A stretch of 40,272 nt of DNA from Agromyces tardus (lineage in GTDB: Bacteria; Actinomycetota; Actinomycetes; Actinomycetales; Microbacteriaceae), in assembly GCF_003710805.1 (NCBI RefSeq), contig NZ_RHHB01000028.1:1-40272 (forward strand), given 5' to 3'. Of this stretch, positions 17,263 through 25,669 are shown one piece after another (position 1 is the stretch's first letter; each line of letters begins with the position of its first letter). The translations under genes were made by a program, and so were the position numbers. The notes under the pieces are model-generated. The model made no database searches. It saw only the letters and a list, made by a program, of their open reading frames with translations, and was not told the DNA's origin.

Positions 17263-17278
17263 ATACCCCTAGGGGGTA
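17263..17278 (-). promoter_or_regulatory. Second CsoR-like palindrome of the copper operon
   Basis: ATACCCC-TA-GGGGGTA, a TACCC...GGGTA type site, centred about 31 bases (three helical turns) downstream of the other palindrome, in the early leader of the copZ message. Confidence 0.55.
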
Positions 17279-17289
17279 CTCACTCGAAC

Positions 17290-17318
17290 AGCATACCCAT
17301 GATGGGTATTCCGGGCAA
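17290..17318 (-). promoter_or_regulatory. copZ operon promoter with perfect CsoR-type operator
   Basis: On the minus strand TTGCCC (17313-17318) and TATGCT (17290-17295) are 17 bases apart, a good housekeeping promoter. Between and overlapping the -10 box is a perfect interrupted palindrome ATACCCAT-C-ATGGGTAT (17293-17309 in plus numbering). TACCC...GGGTA sites over the promoter core are the usual target of the copper-sensing repressor CsoR. No csoR gene is in the window. Confidence 0.7.
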
Positions 17319-17375
17319 GCCGGCACGGGAATCGCCCGGATGCCGTGCGCGCACGGATGCCCCACCCCGGGCGCC

Positions 17376-17475
17376 GTCACGAGAACAGGAGGCGCCGAGC
17401 CGGCGCGCCGCGAAACGTCCTGCTTTCGTGTGCCCGTCGGCGCGTCATCCTGTTCTCGTGACAGGGCTCGGCGCC
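17376..17475. repeat. Intergenic inverted-repeat cluster
   Basis: GTCACGAGAACAGGA (17376-17390) and TCCTGTTCTCGTGAC (17448-17462) form a perfect 15-bp inverted repeat. A related unit, GTCCTGCTTTCGTG, lies at 17417-17430. Beside the outer units GGCGCCGAGCC (17391-17401) and GGCTCGGCGCC (17465-17475) form another inverted pair that is not nested with the first. A similar set lies at 31323. Confidence 0.6.
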
Positions 17476-17520
17476 GCGGGAGCGGAGGCGGGAGCGGAGG
17501 CGGGGCCGGCCCGCACGAAG

Positions 17521-17579
17521 GGTCTCGATTCCGGCCCGCACGGCAACCCGGATACGGGCCTGCGGCCCTACTCGGTCGG
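17521..17579. repeat. Copy of the GGTCTCGAT...CTACTCG intergenic repeat
   Basis: Begins GGTCTCGATTCCGG and ends CCCTACTCGGTCGG. It is a diverged, longer copy of the repeat found at 20816-20937. Its CTACTCG end supplies the last codons and the TAG stop of the EamA gene. Confidence 0.6.
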
Positions 17580-18566
17580 CAAGGCGACGCGGCGGCGCGG
17601 CATCCGGAGCCGGCCCTGCGCGAGCAGGATGCCGAGCAGCACGAGCACCGCGCCGAGCGGCTCGTGCCACGAGAACCGCTCGCCGAGCAGTACCACCCCG
17701 AGCACGACGCCGACCACGGGCGTGACGTAGGTGACCGTGGAGGTGCCCGTGGGTCCCCAGGCGCGCAGCACGTTGATGTTCCAGATGTACGCGAGGCCCG
17801 TGCCGAGCACGCCGAGCGCGAGGAGCGACGCGACGATGGTCCAGTCGAGCTCGACCGGGGCGATGGCGATCCACGGGGTGAGCGCGAGCATCACGACGGC
17901 CGAGACGCCGATCGAGAGGAACGCGAACGTGGCGGGCGCGATCGGGCGCTGGCTGAGGAAGCGGCGCTGGTACCCGAAGGTGAAGCCGTAGCAGGCCGTG
18001 GCGACGAGGCACGCGAGCTGGCCCGCGAGGCTGCCCGTGAGGGCCGTGTACTGCCACGGCCCGATCACGACGAGCACGCCGAGGATGCCGACGCCGACGC
18101 CGGCCCACCGCGAGAGCCCGAGCCGCTCGACCCGGAACACGAGCGTCGCCATGAGGGCCGTCATGATCGGCGTGGTCGCGTTGTAGATCGACGCGAGGCT
18201 CGACGACACGTACTGCTCGGCCCACGCGAAGCACAGGTACGGGATGACGCATGTCGTGAGCGACACCACGAGGAAGTGGAGCCACACCACGCGCTCGCGC
18301 GGCAGCACCGGGCCGGGCGTGCCGTCGGCACGGGGCACTCGGGGCCGCATGACGAGCACGATGACACCGAGGGCGAGCCCGCCGAGGAGCGTGCGCGTCC
18401 ACGCGACCTGCCCGAACGACACGCCTTCGAGGGCGACCTTCATGAAGAGGAAGCTCGACCCCCACACGACGCCCATCGCGAGGAACTGCACCCACGTCGA
18501 CACGCGCCCCGGGCGCTTCGGTGCGGATGCCGCGACGGCGGCCTGTTCGGCGGTGCTGGTGCTCAC
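17568..18566 (-). CDS. EamA family (DMT) transporter
   Basis: A 332-residue inner-membrane protein with about ten hydrophobic segments in two EamA halves. Typical marks are [14 protein letters not shown] in the first helix, [24 protein letters not shown] at the end of the first half, and [18 protein letters not shown] and [19 protein letters not shown] in the second. Substrate unknown; such carriers export amino acids or metabolites. GTG 18566 is chosen since a TACGCT box ends 6 bases before it and no ribosome site is visible. The last residues (PTE plus stop) come from the intergenic repeat. It is divergent from lpd. Confidence 0.9.
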   Translation of the reverse strand: MSTSTAEQAAVAASAPKRPGRVSTWVQFLAMGVVWGSSFLFMKVALEGVSFGQVAWTRTLLGGLALGVIVLVMRPRVPRADGTPGPVLPRERVVWLHFLVVSLTTCVIPYLCFAWAEQYVSSSLASIYNATTPIMTALMATLVFRVERLGLSRWAGVGVGILGVLVVIGPWQYTALTGSLAGQLACLVATACYGFTFGYQRRFLSQRPIAPATFAFLSIGVSAVVMLALTPWIAIAPVELDWTIVASLLALGVLGTGLAYIWNINVLRAWGPTGTSTVTYVTPVVGVVLGVVLLGERFSWHEPLGAVLVLLGILLAQGRLRMPRRRVALPTE

Positions 18567-18572
18567 CGGACG

Positions 18573-18578
18573 AGCGTA
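18573..18578 (-). promoter_or_regulatory. -10 box (TACGCT) of the EamA gene
   Basis: TACGCT on the minus strand, 6 bases before GTG 18566; leaderless arrangement. Confidence 0.45.
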
Positions 18579-18704
18579 CGACCGGCCACCGGCATCCGCG
18601 GAGGGTACGGAAGGTGCTTGTCCGGAATCCGCCGAAGTCCGGCAGCCGCGAACCGCCCGCACTGCCGGCAGCCGCCCCCACTGCCGCGACCGGCCGCACC
18701 CGCA

Positions 18705-18710
18705 TAGGCT
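18705..18710 (+). promoter_or_regulatory. -10 box (TAGGCT) of lpd
   Basis: TAGGCT ends 7 bases before ATG 18718, with no ribosome binding site between. Leaderless arrangement. Confidence 0.55.
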
Positions 18711-18717
18711 GAACGGC

Positions 18718-20118
18718 ATGACCACCCATTTCGATGTCGTCGTGCTGGGCGCAGGCCCCGGCGGATACGTCGCCGCGGTCCGCGCGGCCCAGCTCGGCCT
18801 CCGCACGGCCGTGATCGAGGAGAAGTACTGGGGAGGCGTCTGCCTCAACGTCGGGTGCATCCCGTCGAAGGCGCTCCTCCGCAATGCCGAACTCGCCCAC
18901 ATCTTCCACGACCAGGCCAAGACCTTCGGCATCTCGGGGGAGGCGACGTTCGACTACGGCGTCGCCTTCGACCGCAGTCGCACGGTCGCCGACGGGCGCG
19001 TCAAGGGCGTGCACTACCTGATGAAGAAGAACGGAATCACCGAGTTCGACGGACGCGGCACCTTCCGCGACGCGAACACGATCGACGTCGCGAAGGCCGA
19101 CGGGTCGACCGAGACCCTCACGTTCGCGAACGCGATCATCGCGACCGGATCGCGCGTGCGCCTGCTCCCCGGCGTCGAGCTGTCGTCGAACATCGTCACC
19201 TACGAGACGCAGATCATGCAGCGCGACCTGCCCCGCTCGATCGCCATCGTCGGCGCGGGCGCGATCGGCATGGAGTTCGCGTACGTCATGCGCAACTACG
19301 GCGTCGACGTGACGATCATCGAGTTCCTCGACCGCGCGCTTCCCAATGAAGACGTCGACGTCTCGAAGGAGATCACGAAGCAGTACCGCAAGCTCGGCGT
19401 GCCGATCCTCACCTCGACCCGCGTCGAGACCGTCACCGACAACGGCTCCTCGGTCACCGTGGCCTATACGGGTGCCGACGGCCAGCCGGGCTCGCTCGAG
19501 GTCGACCGGGTGCTCATGGCGGTGGGCTTCGCGCCCAACGTCGAGGGCTTCGGCCTCGAGAACACGGGCGTGCAGCTCACCGAGCGCGGCGCGATCGACA
19601 TCGACGAGTTCATGCGCACGAACGTGCCGCACATCTACGCGATCGGCGACGTCACCGCGAAGCTCATGCTCGCGCACGTCGCCGAGGCGATGGGCGTGGT
19701 CGCGGCCGAGACCATCGGCGGCGCCGAGACCATGTCGCTCGGCGACTACCGCATGATGCCGCGCGCCACCTTCTGCTCGCCGCAGGTCGCGAGTTTCGGC
19801 CTCACCGAGCAGCAGGCCCGCGACGAGGGCTACGACGTGAAGGTCGCGACCTTCCCGTTCTCGGCGAACGGCAAGGCGCACGGCCTCGGCGAGCCCACGG
19901 GCTTCGTCAAGCTCGTGGCCGACGCGAAGTACCTCGAGCTGCTCGGCGGCCACCTCATCGGCCCGGATGCCTCGGAGCTGTTGCCCGAGCTGACCCTCGC
20001 CCAGAAGTGGGACCTCGGGGCTCTCGAGCTCGCGCGCAACGTGCACACGCACCCCACCCTCTCCGAGGCGCTGCAGGAGGCGTACCACGGCCTGGTCGGC
20101 CACATGATCAACATGTGA
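18718..20118 (+). CDS. lpd: Dihydrolipoyl dehydrogenase (E3)
   Basis: The 466-residue flavoprotein that reoxidises dihydrolipoamide in the pyruvate and 2-oxoglutarate dehydrogenase complexes using NAD+. The FAD loop GAGPGGY is at residues 11-17. The redox disulfide is Cys42-LNVG-Cys47 in [13 protein letters not shown]. The NAD loop is [10 protein letters not shown], the second FAD motif is IYAIGDVT, and the active-site base pair is in [10 protein letters not shown] near the C terminus. All catalytic parts are intact. It stands alone, not next to E1 or E2 genes, as is common in actinobacteria. A hairpin with GGATGCC arms follows as terminator. Confidence 0.96.
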   Translation: MTTHFDVVVLGAGPGGYVAAVRAAQLGLRTAVIEEKYWGGVCLNVGCIPSKALLRNAELAHIFHDQAKTFGISGEATFDYGVAFDRSRTVADGRVKGVHYLMKKNGITEFDGRGTFRDANTIDVAKADGSTETLTFANAIIATGSRVRLLPGVELSSNIVTYETQIMQRDLPRSIAIVGAGAIGMEFAYVMRNYGVDVTIIEFLDRALPNEDVDVSKEITKQYRKLGVPILTSTRVETVTDNGSSVTVAYTGADGQPGSLEVDRVLMAVGFAPNVEGFGLENTGVQLTERGAIDIDEFMRTNVPHIYAIGDVTAKLMLAHVAEAMGVVAAETIGGAETMSLGDYRMMPRATFCSPQVASFGLTEQQARDEGYDVKVATFPFSANGKAHGLGEPTGFVKLVADAKYLELLGGHLIGPDASELLPELTLAQKWDLGALELARNVHTHPTLSEALQEAYHGLVGHMINM

Positions 20119-20130
20119 GGCGCCCCCGCC

Positions 20131-20173
20131 GGTCGGGTCGGGCGCGCAGCGCCCAGCGCCGATTTCGAGACCC
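20131..20173. repeat. Degenerate copy of the GGTCGAGTAG...TCGAGACC repeat
   Basis: GGTCGGGCGCGCAGCGCCC followed by a short insertion and ATTTCGAGACCC. It is close to the copy at 20816 but has lost the GAGTAG part. Confidence 0.45.
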
Positions 20174-20192
20174 GCCGGCGCACGTGCACAGC

Positions 20193-20237
20193 AACAGGGC
20201 GGATGCCGCGACACCACGTCGTGGCATCCGCCCCTGT
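20193..20237 (+). terminator. Terminator hairpin after lpd
   Basis: AACAGGGCGGATGCC pairs with GGCATCCGCCCCTGTT with one bulged base; a 15-base loop lies between. CGTGTCGG follows. A clear terminator candidate built on the GGATGCC word. Confidence 0.65.
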
Positions 20238-20294
20238 TCGTGTCGGTCATTGCGGTTGCGGCCCACCCGGATCAGACTCGGACCCGGGGGCGTC

Positions 20295-20825
20295 ATGGAT
20301 ACCGACCTGTTCGTGCACTTCGCCGAGATCGCCGGCATCTTCGTGGGGTTCGGCGCGCTGATCGGCCTGCGCAGCACGCGCGTGACCGACCTGCACGATG
20401 TCGTCTACCTGAAGTCGGTGCTCGCGCTCGGCGTGTGGGTCGTGATCTTCGCGCTCCTGCCGATCGTGGTGAGCCGGTACGGAGTGGACGACCACGCGCT
20501 CTGGCTGTCGTGCGCCGCGGCGGCCCTCGTCATCTGGGTCGTCGGCGTCTTCGGTCTCAACCGGATGGCGGAATGGCGGGCGTTCAACCGGAGCCAGGAC
20601 CTGGAACCGGTGGATCGGTTCTTCCCCGTCATCGGGCTGCCGTTGCACCTCATCACCGCCGGCAGCCTCGTGCTCATCGTCATCGGAATCCGGCCCGCCA
20701 TCGACGAGGCGCTGTACGTGACGGCGCTCTGCGCGGGCATCGTCTTCGGCGGGTACGCGCTCCTCGTGAGCGTGCTCAGCCGGCCACCGGTCTCCGCGTC
20801 GGACCGCACCCCGCCGGTCGAGTAG
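20295..20825 (+). CDS. Four-helix membrane protein, unknown function
   Basis: A 176-residue protein. Hydrophobic segments lie near residues 8-25 (FAEIAGIFVGFGALIGL), 42-60 (VLALGVWVVIFALLPIVV), 70-90 (LSCAAAALVIWVVGVFGL) and, after a loop with PVDRFFPVIGLP, 115-165 in two more stretches, so four to five helices. I do not recognise a family. ATG 20295 follows a GGGGG by 4 bases. Its last three codons (V-E-stop preceded by P) are formed by the GGTCGAGTAG arm of an intergenic repeat, so the natural C terminus may once have been longer. Confidence 0.65.
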   Translation: MDTDLFVHFAEIAGIFVGFGALIGLRSTRVTDLHDVVYLKSVLALGVWVVIFALLPIVVSRYGVDDHALWLSCAAAALVIWVVGVFGLNRMAEWRAFNRSQDLEPVDRFFPVIGLPLHLITAGSLVLIVIGIRPAIDEALYVTALCAGIVFGGYALLVSVLSRPPVSASDRTPPVE

Positions 20826-20937
20826 GGCGCGCAGCGCCCGTATCGAGACCCTGCTCCTCACGTGTCTCGATACGCGGCTCCGCCGCTACTCGACCGACGG
20901 GTTCTCGATACGCGGCTCCGCCGCTACTCGACCGACG
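20816..20937. repeat. Cluster of three GGTCGAGTAG...TATCGAGACC repeat copies
   Basis: Copy 1 (20816-20850) reads GGTCGAGTAG, a GGGCGCGCAGCGCCC stem, then TATCGAGACC. Copies 2 and 3 (20865-20899 and 20903-20937) are in the opposite sense, identical over 35 bases, start TCTCGATACGCGGCTCCG and end CTACTCGACCGACG. Each carries its own GC-rich hairpin. I recall the same type of element between genes of many Microbacteriaceae. Confidence 0.75.
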
Positions 20938-20958
20938 ACCGGCGACCGCGGCACGGCA

Positions 20959-21004
20959 ACGGGGGCGGATGCCGGACCGAGAGGTCCGAGGCATCCGCCC
21001 CCGT
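20959..21004. terminator. Long hairpin between converging genes
   Basis: ACGGGGGCGGATGCC (20959-20973) and GGCATCCGCCCCCGT (20990-21004) are perfectly complementary, with an inner GGACC-GAGA-GGTCC. It likely ends the transcript of the upstream membrane protein and perhaps both directions. Confidence 0.6.
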
Positions 21005-21056
21005 CGTGTCGGCGACGCGGCCAGGGCAGGCATTCCCGCCGCGTCGCAGCTGTCGT

Positions 21057-21092
21057 CCGGCGGCCGCCCACCCCATTCCGGGCGGCCGCCGG
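21057..21092 (-). terminator. Terminator hairpin after the symporter gene
   Basis: CCGGCGGCCGCCC (21057-21069) and GGGCGGCCGCCGG (21080-21092) are perfectly complementary with a 10-base loop. It starts 4 bases after the symporter stop codon on the minus strand. Confidence 0.6.
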
Positions 21093-21096
21093 AACC

Positions 21097-22704
21097 CTAG
21101 TGGTGCGTCGCCTTCTCGGCCCCGATGCCGGTGAGCGAGCGCACCTCCATCTCGGACTGCTTGGCGGGGCTCTCGATGCCCTTGTCGAGCACCGAGCCGA
21201 GCCAGCCGAGGAGGAAGGCGAGCGGGATCGAGATGATGCCGGGGTTCGACAGCGGCACGATGTCGAAGTCGGCGCCCGGGATCATCGAGGTGGGCGTGCC
21301 CGACACGACCGGCGAGAGCGCGATGAGGATGAGCGCCGACGCGAGGCCGCCGTACATGCTCCAGAGCGCGCCCTGCGTCGTGAACCTCTTCCAGAAGAGC
21401 GAGTACACGATAGTCGGCAGGTTGGCGGATGCCGCGACCGCGAACGCCAGAGCCACGAGGAACGCGATGTTCTGCCCGTTCGCCCCGATGCCGCCGATGA
21501 TCGCGATGATGCCGATGACGACGACCGTGCGCCGCGCCACCTTCACCTCGGCGCCCGGTGCGGGCTTGCCCTTCTTCACGACGCTCGCGTAGATGTCGTG
21601 CGCGAAGGACGCCGCTGCGGTGATCGTGAGGCCCGCCACGACCGCGAGGATCGTCGCGAAGGCGATCGCCGAGATGAGGCCGAGCAGCACGGGGCCGCCG
21701 AGCTCGAACGCGAGCAGCGGCGCCGCCGAGTTCGCGCCGCCCGGGGCCGCGAGGATCTTCTCGCCGCCGATCAGGGCCGCCGCGCCGTAGCCGAGCACGA
21801 GCGTGAAGACGTAGAAGATGCCGATGAGCCAGATCGCCCAGACGACCGACTTGCGGGCCTCCTTCGCGGTGGGCACCGTGTAGAAGCGCATGAGCACGTG
21901 CGGCAGGGCCGCGGTGCCGAGCACGAGCGCGAGGCCCAGCGAGAGGAAGTCGAGCTTCGCGACCTCGGAGACGCCGTACTTGAGGCCCGGGTCGAGGATC
22001 GCCGGGGTGCCGGCGGTCGCGACCGCGTTGTCGAGCAGCGTCGAGAAGCTGAAGCCGTTGATGGCGAGCACCCAGACGGTCATCACCGCGGCGCCCGCGA
22101 TGAGCAGCACCGCCTTGATGATCTGCACCCACGTGGTGCCCTTCATGCCGCCGACGAGCACGTACAGGATCATGAGCGCGCCGACCACGGTGATCACGAG
22201 GCTCTGGCCGAGCTTGTCGCCGATGCCGAGCAGCAGCGACACGAGGCCGCCGGCGCCCGCCATCTGCGCGAGCAGGTAGAAGAAGCAGACGACGAGGGTC
22301 GTCGTGGCCGCCGCGATGCGCACGGGCCGCTGCTTCAGGCGGAACGAGAGCACGTCGGCCATCGTGAACTTGCCGGTGTTGCGCAGCAGCTCCGCGACGA
22401 GGAGCAGCGCCACGAGCCACGCGACGAGGAACCCGATGGAGTAGAGGAACCCGTCGTAGCCCGTGACGGCGATCGCGCCGACGATGCCGAGGAAGGATGC
22501 CGCCGACAGGTAGTCGCCTGCGATCGCGGAGCCGTTCTGCCCGCCCGTGAACGAGCGGCCGGCCGCGTAGTAGTCCGACGCCGTCTTGTTGTTCCGGCTC
22601 GCGCGGAACACGATGACCATCGTGATCGCGACGAACGCACCGAAGATCGCGATGTTGAGCCAGGGGTCGCCGGGCGAGGTGCTCGCCGCGTCGAGGTGGA
22701 GCAT
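21097..22704 (-). CDS. Sodium:solute symporter, cation/acetate (ActP/MctC-like)
   Basis: A 535-residue secondary transporter of the SSS family, about 13 membrane helices. Typical parts are SDYYAAGRSFTGGQNGSAIAGDYLSAASFLG at residues 39-69, GGMKGTTWVQIIKA, ALPHVLMRFYTVPTAKEARKS and FAVAASANLPTIVYSLFWKRFT. The ASFLG and DYLSAASFLGIVG wording and the companion DUF485 gene place it with acetate/pyruvate/propionate uptake carriers such as ActP and MctC. ATG 22704 shares one base with the DUF485 stop (TGATG), so it is translated in step. It is expressed away from the LytS/LytTR genes, which likely regulate it. Confidence 0.92.
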   Translation of the reverse strand: MLHLDAASTSPGDPWLNIAIFGAFVAITMVIVFRASRNNKTASDYYAAGRSFTGGQNGSAIAGDYLSAASFLGIVGAIAVTGYDGFLYSIGFLVAWLVALLLVAELLRNTGKFTMADVLSFRLKQRPVRIAAATTTLVVCFFYLLAQMAGAGGLVSLLLGIGDKLGQSLVITVVGALMILYVLVGGMKGTTWVQIIKAVLLIAGAAVMTVWVLAINGFSFSTLLDNAVATAGTPAILDPGLKYGVSEVAKLDFLSLGLALVLGTAALPHVLMRFYTVPTAKEARKSVVWAIWLIGIFYVFTLVLGYGAAALIGGEKILAAPGGANSAAPLLAFELGGPVLLGLISAIAFATILAVVAGLTITAAASFAHDIYASVVKKGKPAPGAEVKVARRTVVVIGIIAIIGGIGANGQNIAFLVALAFAVAASANLPTIVYSLFWKRFTTQGALWSMYGGLASALILIALSPVVSGTPTSMIPGADFDIVPLSNPGIISIPLAFLLGWLGSVLDKGIESPAKQSEMEVRSLTGIGAEKATHH

Positions 22705-23111
22705 CAGCGCACCCCGCCTTCGGTGACGCCGACGCCGGACGCGGACGCCGAGGCATCCGTGCCGAAGACGCCCGACTCGACCTCGTCGCGGATCTGCTCC
22801 GCGAGCGGGTCGAAGTGCTTGTTCGCGAAGTGCACGTACCACATGGTCACGGCGAAGGTCGTGACGACCTGGGCGAGGCCCAGCAGCATGGCGACGTTGA
22901 TCGAGCCGAACACCGGGGTCGACATGAAGTCGTGGGCGTACCCGGCGAGCAGCACGTAGACGATGTACCAGGCGAGGCACGCGCCCAGTACGGGGAAGAC
23001 GAAGCTCCGGTGCGTGCGGCGGAGCTTCTGGAACTCTGGCGATACTTGCACGGCGCGGAAGTCGACGTCGGGAATCGTCCCGGTCTCCGCGCTCAGGGCG
23101 TCGTTGCCCAT
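22704..23111 (-). CDS. DUF485 membrane protein, symporter partner
   Basis: A 135-residue protein with a polar N terminus containing FQKLRRTHRSFVFP, the DUF485 mark, and two membrane helices at about residues 40-62 (ACLAWYIVYVLLAGY) and 75-97 (LGLAQVVTTFAVTMWYVHF). The loop between them includes a Gly-Ser pair, and the tail is acidic. DUF485 genes almost always precede ActP/MctC-type symporters and are thought to act with them. ATG 23111 has AAGGAG 8 bases upstream. It heads the minus-strand operon. Confidence 0.9.
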   Translation of the reverse strand: MGNDALSAETGTIPDVDFRAVQVSPEFQKLRRTHRSFVFPVLGACLAWYIVYVLLAGYAHDFMSTPVFGSINVAMLLGLAQVVTTFAVTMWYVHFANKHFDPLAEQIRDEVESGVFGTDASASASGVGVTEGGVR

Positions 23112-23214
23112 GGCGTCTCTCCTTCGAGGGGGTTCGGCGGGGGTGAGGGCCCGGCCGCTGCGGTGCGCAGTGCACTCATGCTGGTCGAGCGGATGCCGCG
23201 ACGGGGGCCCTCGC

Positions 23215-23274
23215 CGTTCGTCGTCGCCGAGCGGCGCCGACGGTGCGACGAACGGCGCCGCGGCACGACGAACG
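23215..23274. promoter_or_regulatory. Three CGTTCGTCG boxes, putative LytTR response-regulator site
   Basis: CGTTCGTCG on the plus strand at 23215-23223 and twice on the minus strand (plus-strand CGACGAACG at 23246-23254 and 23266-23274). The last two are direct repeats 20 bases apart, about two helical turns. The core CCGTTCGT fits the usual LytTR half-site. They lie between the divergent DUF485/symporter and kinase genes, just before the kinase -10 box. Confidence 0.5.
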
Positions 23275-23279
23275 CGGGC

Positions 23280-23285
23280 TACGCT
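23280..23285 (+). promoter_or_regulatory. -10 box (TACGCT) of the sensor kinase gene
   Basis: TACGCT ends 7 bases before ATG 23293; leaderless arrangement next to the CGACGAACG repeats. Confidence 0.5.
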
Positions 23286-23292
23286 GGCGTGC

Positions 23293-24519
23293 ATGCCCGA
23301 GTCGATGCTGCTCGCCGCTGCCACCGGAGTGGTCGCGGGGGCGCTCGCCGTGGGCCTCGTGGTGCTGCTGCGCCGGCTCGTCGTCGCGTCGAAGGAGCTC
23401 GGCACCGACGCCGAGCGGGCCACCTACGAGACGCTGCACCTCGCGTCGCGGGCGGCCAAGCACCTGCGGGGCGACATGACCGAGGCGGATGCCGCGCGGG
23501 CGGGCCGCCACCTGCGGTCGATGCTGGGCGCCGACAGCCTCGCGATCGTCATGCCCGGCGGCCTCGTCGCGGTCGACGGCGACGAGGTCGTGCGGCCGGT
23601 CGCGGAACGGCTCGCCGCGGAGGCCACCGCGACGGGCCGGTCCCAGGTGCAGCGGCGCATCGCGCTCGCCCCCGACACGGCAGAGACGGATGCCGTGGCC
23701 GCGCCCATCCGCGCGGGCGGCCGCGCCGTGGGGGCGATCGTGGCGTTCTCGGCACCCGTGCGCGCGGGCCTCGTGCGCGCCACGGGCGAGGTCGCGGACT
23801 GGGTGGCCGCCCAGGTGGAGCTCTCCGAGCTCGACGCCTCGCGCGCCGCCCTCGCCGAGGCCGAGGTGCGGGCCCTGCGCGCGCAGATCAGCCCGCACTT
23901 CATCTACAACTCGCTCAACGCGATCGCGTCGTTCATCAACACCGACCCGGCGAAGGCGCGCGAGCTCGTGCTCGAGTTCGCCGACTTCACTCGCTACTCG
24001 TTCCGCCGGCACGGCGACTTCACGACGGTCGCCGAGGAGCTGCGATCGATCGACTCGTACCTGCGGCTCGAGCGCGCGCGCTTCGGCGAGCGGCTGCAGG
24101 TGACCCTGCAGATCGCGCCCGAGGTGCTCTCGACGGTCGTGCCGTTCCTCTCGATCCAGCCGCTCGTCGAGAACGCCGTGCGCCACGGCCTCGAGGGCAA
24201 GGAGGGCGGCGGACGCATCACGATCACCGCCGAAGACCAGGGCGCGTTCGCCGAGATCACCGTCGAGGACGACGGGGTCGGCATCGACCCCGAGGTGCTC
24301 GCCGACGTGCTCGCGGGCGGCACCCCGGGCGAGCACGTGGGGCTCCGCAACGTCGACGCCCGGCTCCGCCAGGTGTACGGCGACGAGCACGGACTCGTCG
24401 TCGAGACGAATGTCGGCTCGGGCACGCTCGTGCGCATGCGGGTGCCGAAGTCCCAGCCGGGGCGCACCGCGGCATCCGTCGACCCCGCCGCGAGGCCCGA
24501 TGGGAGACTGGTGCCGTGA
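23293..24519 (+). CDS. LytS-type sensor histidine kinase
   Basis: A 408-residue membrane-anchored kinase. One hydrophobic helix lies at residues 5-25 (LLAAATGVVAGALAVGLVVLL). Residues about 50-180 form a GAF-like sensor region (SMLGADSLAIVMPGGLVAVDGD and API-RAGGRAVG). The His_kinase domain has the phosphorylated His202 in AQISPHFIYNSLNAI, then QPLVENAVRHGL (N box) and DDGVGI (G box). It lacks the many-helix 5TM sensor of classical LytS, so it probably senses through the GAF part. It overlaps its regulator by GTGA. Family members such as BtsS and YpdA respond to pyruvate, which suits the symporter neighbours. Confidence 0.92.
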   Translation: MPESMLLAAATGVVAGALAVGLVVLLRRLVVASKELGTDAERATYETLHLASRAAKHLRGDMTEADAARAGRHLRSMLGADSLAIVMPGGLVAVDGDEVVRPVAERLAAEATATGRSQVQRRIALAPDTAETDAVAAPIRAGGRAVGAIVAFSAPVRAGLVRATGEVADWVAAQVELSELDASRAALAEAEVRALRAQISPHFIYNSLNAIASFINTDPAKARELVLEFADFTRYSFRRHGDFTTVAEELRSIDSYLRLERARFGERLQVTLQIAPEVLSTVVPFLSIQPLVENAVRHGLEGKEGGGRITITAEDQGAFAEITVEDDGVGIDPEVLADVLAGGTPGEHVGLRNVDARLRQVYGDEHGLVVETNVGSGTLVRMRVPKSQPGRTAASVDPAARPDGRLVP

Positions 24520-25271
24520 TCTCCGTGCTCATCGCCGATGACGAGCAACCCGCCGTCGACGAGCTCGCGTTCCTGCTCGGGCAGGACCCCCGCGTCGGCG
24601 CGATCCACCGCGCGAACTCGGGCTCCGAGGCGATCCGGCTGCTCACGCGCGAGCCCGTCGACGCGGCGTTCCTCGACATCCACATGCCGGGCCTCACGGG
24701 CTTCGACCTCGCGCGGGCACTGCAGCGGTTCGAGCACAAGCCCGCGTTCGTGTTCGTCACGGCCGACGAGGAGGGCGCGCTCGAGGCGTTCGACCTCGCC
24801 GCCGTCGACTACCTGCTGAAGCCCGTTCGGGCCGAGCGGCTGCAGCGCTCGGTGACGCGCATCGTCGAGGCCATGAAGGCGGCCGGCGGGGGCCCAGGCG
24901 CTGGGGATGCCGCGGGGCCCGCGTCGGGGCCCGAGATGATCGCCGTGACGCTCGGCGGCACGACGCGCATGATCCGCCGCGACGAGGTGCGCTACGTGCA
25001 GGCGCAGGGCGACTACGCCCGGCTGCACACCGAGGAGGCGAGCTACCTCGTGCGCGTGCCGATGGCCGACCTCGAGCGGCAGTGGGCGGATGCCGGATTC
25101 GTGCGCGTGCATCGCTCGTACCTCGTCTCGCTCGCCCACGTCGCTCGCGTGCGGCTCGGCGCCGACCGCCCGACGATCTCGGTCGGGCCGGTCGAGCTCC
25201 CCGTGAGCCGGCGCCTGCTGCCCGGACTCCGCGACCGCCTCGAGGCGGCGACCCTGCGGCCACGGCCGTGA
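24516..25271 (+). CDS. LytTR family response regulator
   Basis: A 251-residue DNA-binding regulator. The receiver domain (residues 3-120) has the acidic pair in LIADDEQPA, the phosphorylated Asp54 in FLDIHMPG and Lys in LLKPV. A Gly/Ala linker follows, and the LytTR domain fills residues 140-245 (EVRYVQAQGDYARLHTEE and MADLERQW, VRVHRSYLVSL). It is phosphorylated by the kinase encoded just upstream and probably acts on the CGTTCGTCG boxes at 23215-23274. Its start GTG overlaps the kinase stop (GTGA), and the next gene overlaps likewise, so the four genes form one transcript. Confidence 0.93.
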   Translation: MISVLIADDEQPAVDELAFLLGQDPRVGAIHRANSGSEAIRLLTREPVDAAFLDIHMPGLTGFDLARALQRFEHKPAFVFVTADEEGALEAFDLAAVDYLLKPVRAERLQRSVTRIVEAMKAAGGGPGAGDAAGPASGPEMIAVTLGGTTRMIRRDEVRYVQAQGDYARLHTEEASYLVRVPMADLERQWADAGFVRVHRSYLVSLAHVARVRLGADRPTISVGPVELPVSRRLLPGLRDRLEAATLRPRP

Positions 25272-25669
25272 GCGACGAGGCGCCGGAGCCGCCCGCCCGC
25301 GTACGGGTGACCGCGCCGCGCGCCGGCGGGCCCGCGGCATCCGCTCGACCCGAGGCACGAGCGCCCGGCGAGGCCGGCGCACCGACGAGCGACATCCAGG
25401 GCGTGTACGTGCGCTCGCTCATCCGCTCGCAACTGCGCATCGGGCTCGTGTTCGCGGCGGGCTTCGCCATCGCGACCGCGCTGTTCGCGCTCGCGCTCGC
25501 GTTCACTCCGGCGCTCGACGAGACCTTCGTCGCGGGCGTGCCCGTGTCATGGCTGCTCCTCGCCGTGGGCGTCTACCCGCTCGCCCTCACGGTCGCCGCG
25601 CTGTACGTGCGCGCCGCGTCGCGCAACGAGTCGCGCTACCGCTCGCTCTCGCAGCAGGACCGCGCATGA
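25268..25669 (+). CDS. Two-helix membrane protein paired with symporter (DUF485-like)
   Basis: A 133-residue protein. The first 45 residues are Pro, Ala and Arg rich and disordered. Then comes IQGVYVRSLIRSQLRIGL, then two helices at about residues 60-82 (VFAAGFAIATALFALALAF) and 92-115 (WLLLAVGVYPLALTVAALYV). The tail SRNESRYRSLSQQDRA is polar. Its size, two-helix topology and place directly before a symporter gene match the DUF485 partner, though the signature residues are weaker than in the gene at 22704-23111. It overlaps its neighbours by GTGA and ATGA. Confidence 0.7.
   Translation: MSDEAPEPPARVRVTAPRAGGPAASARPEARAPGEAGAPTSDIQGVYVRSLIRSQLRIGLVFAAGFAIATALFALALAFTPALDETFVAGVPVSWLLLAVGVYPLALTVAALYVRAASRNESRYRSLSQQDRA

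Noticed and set aside
17376..17475. Attachment site or integron-like recombination site
   Set aside because: The inverted repeats lack a neighbouring integrase, and a similar set occurs at 31323, so a dispersed repeat is more likely.
23176..25382. Minus-strand frames antisense to the kinase and regulator genes
   Set aside because: Arg/His-rich shadows of a well supported operon.
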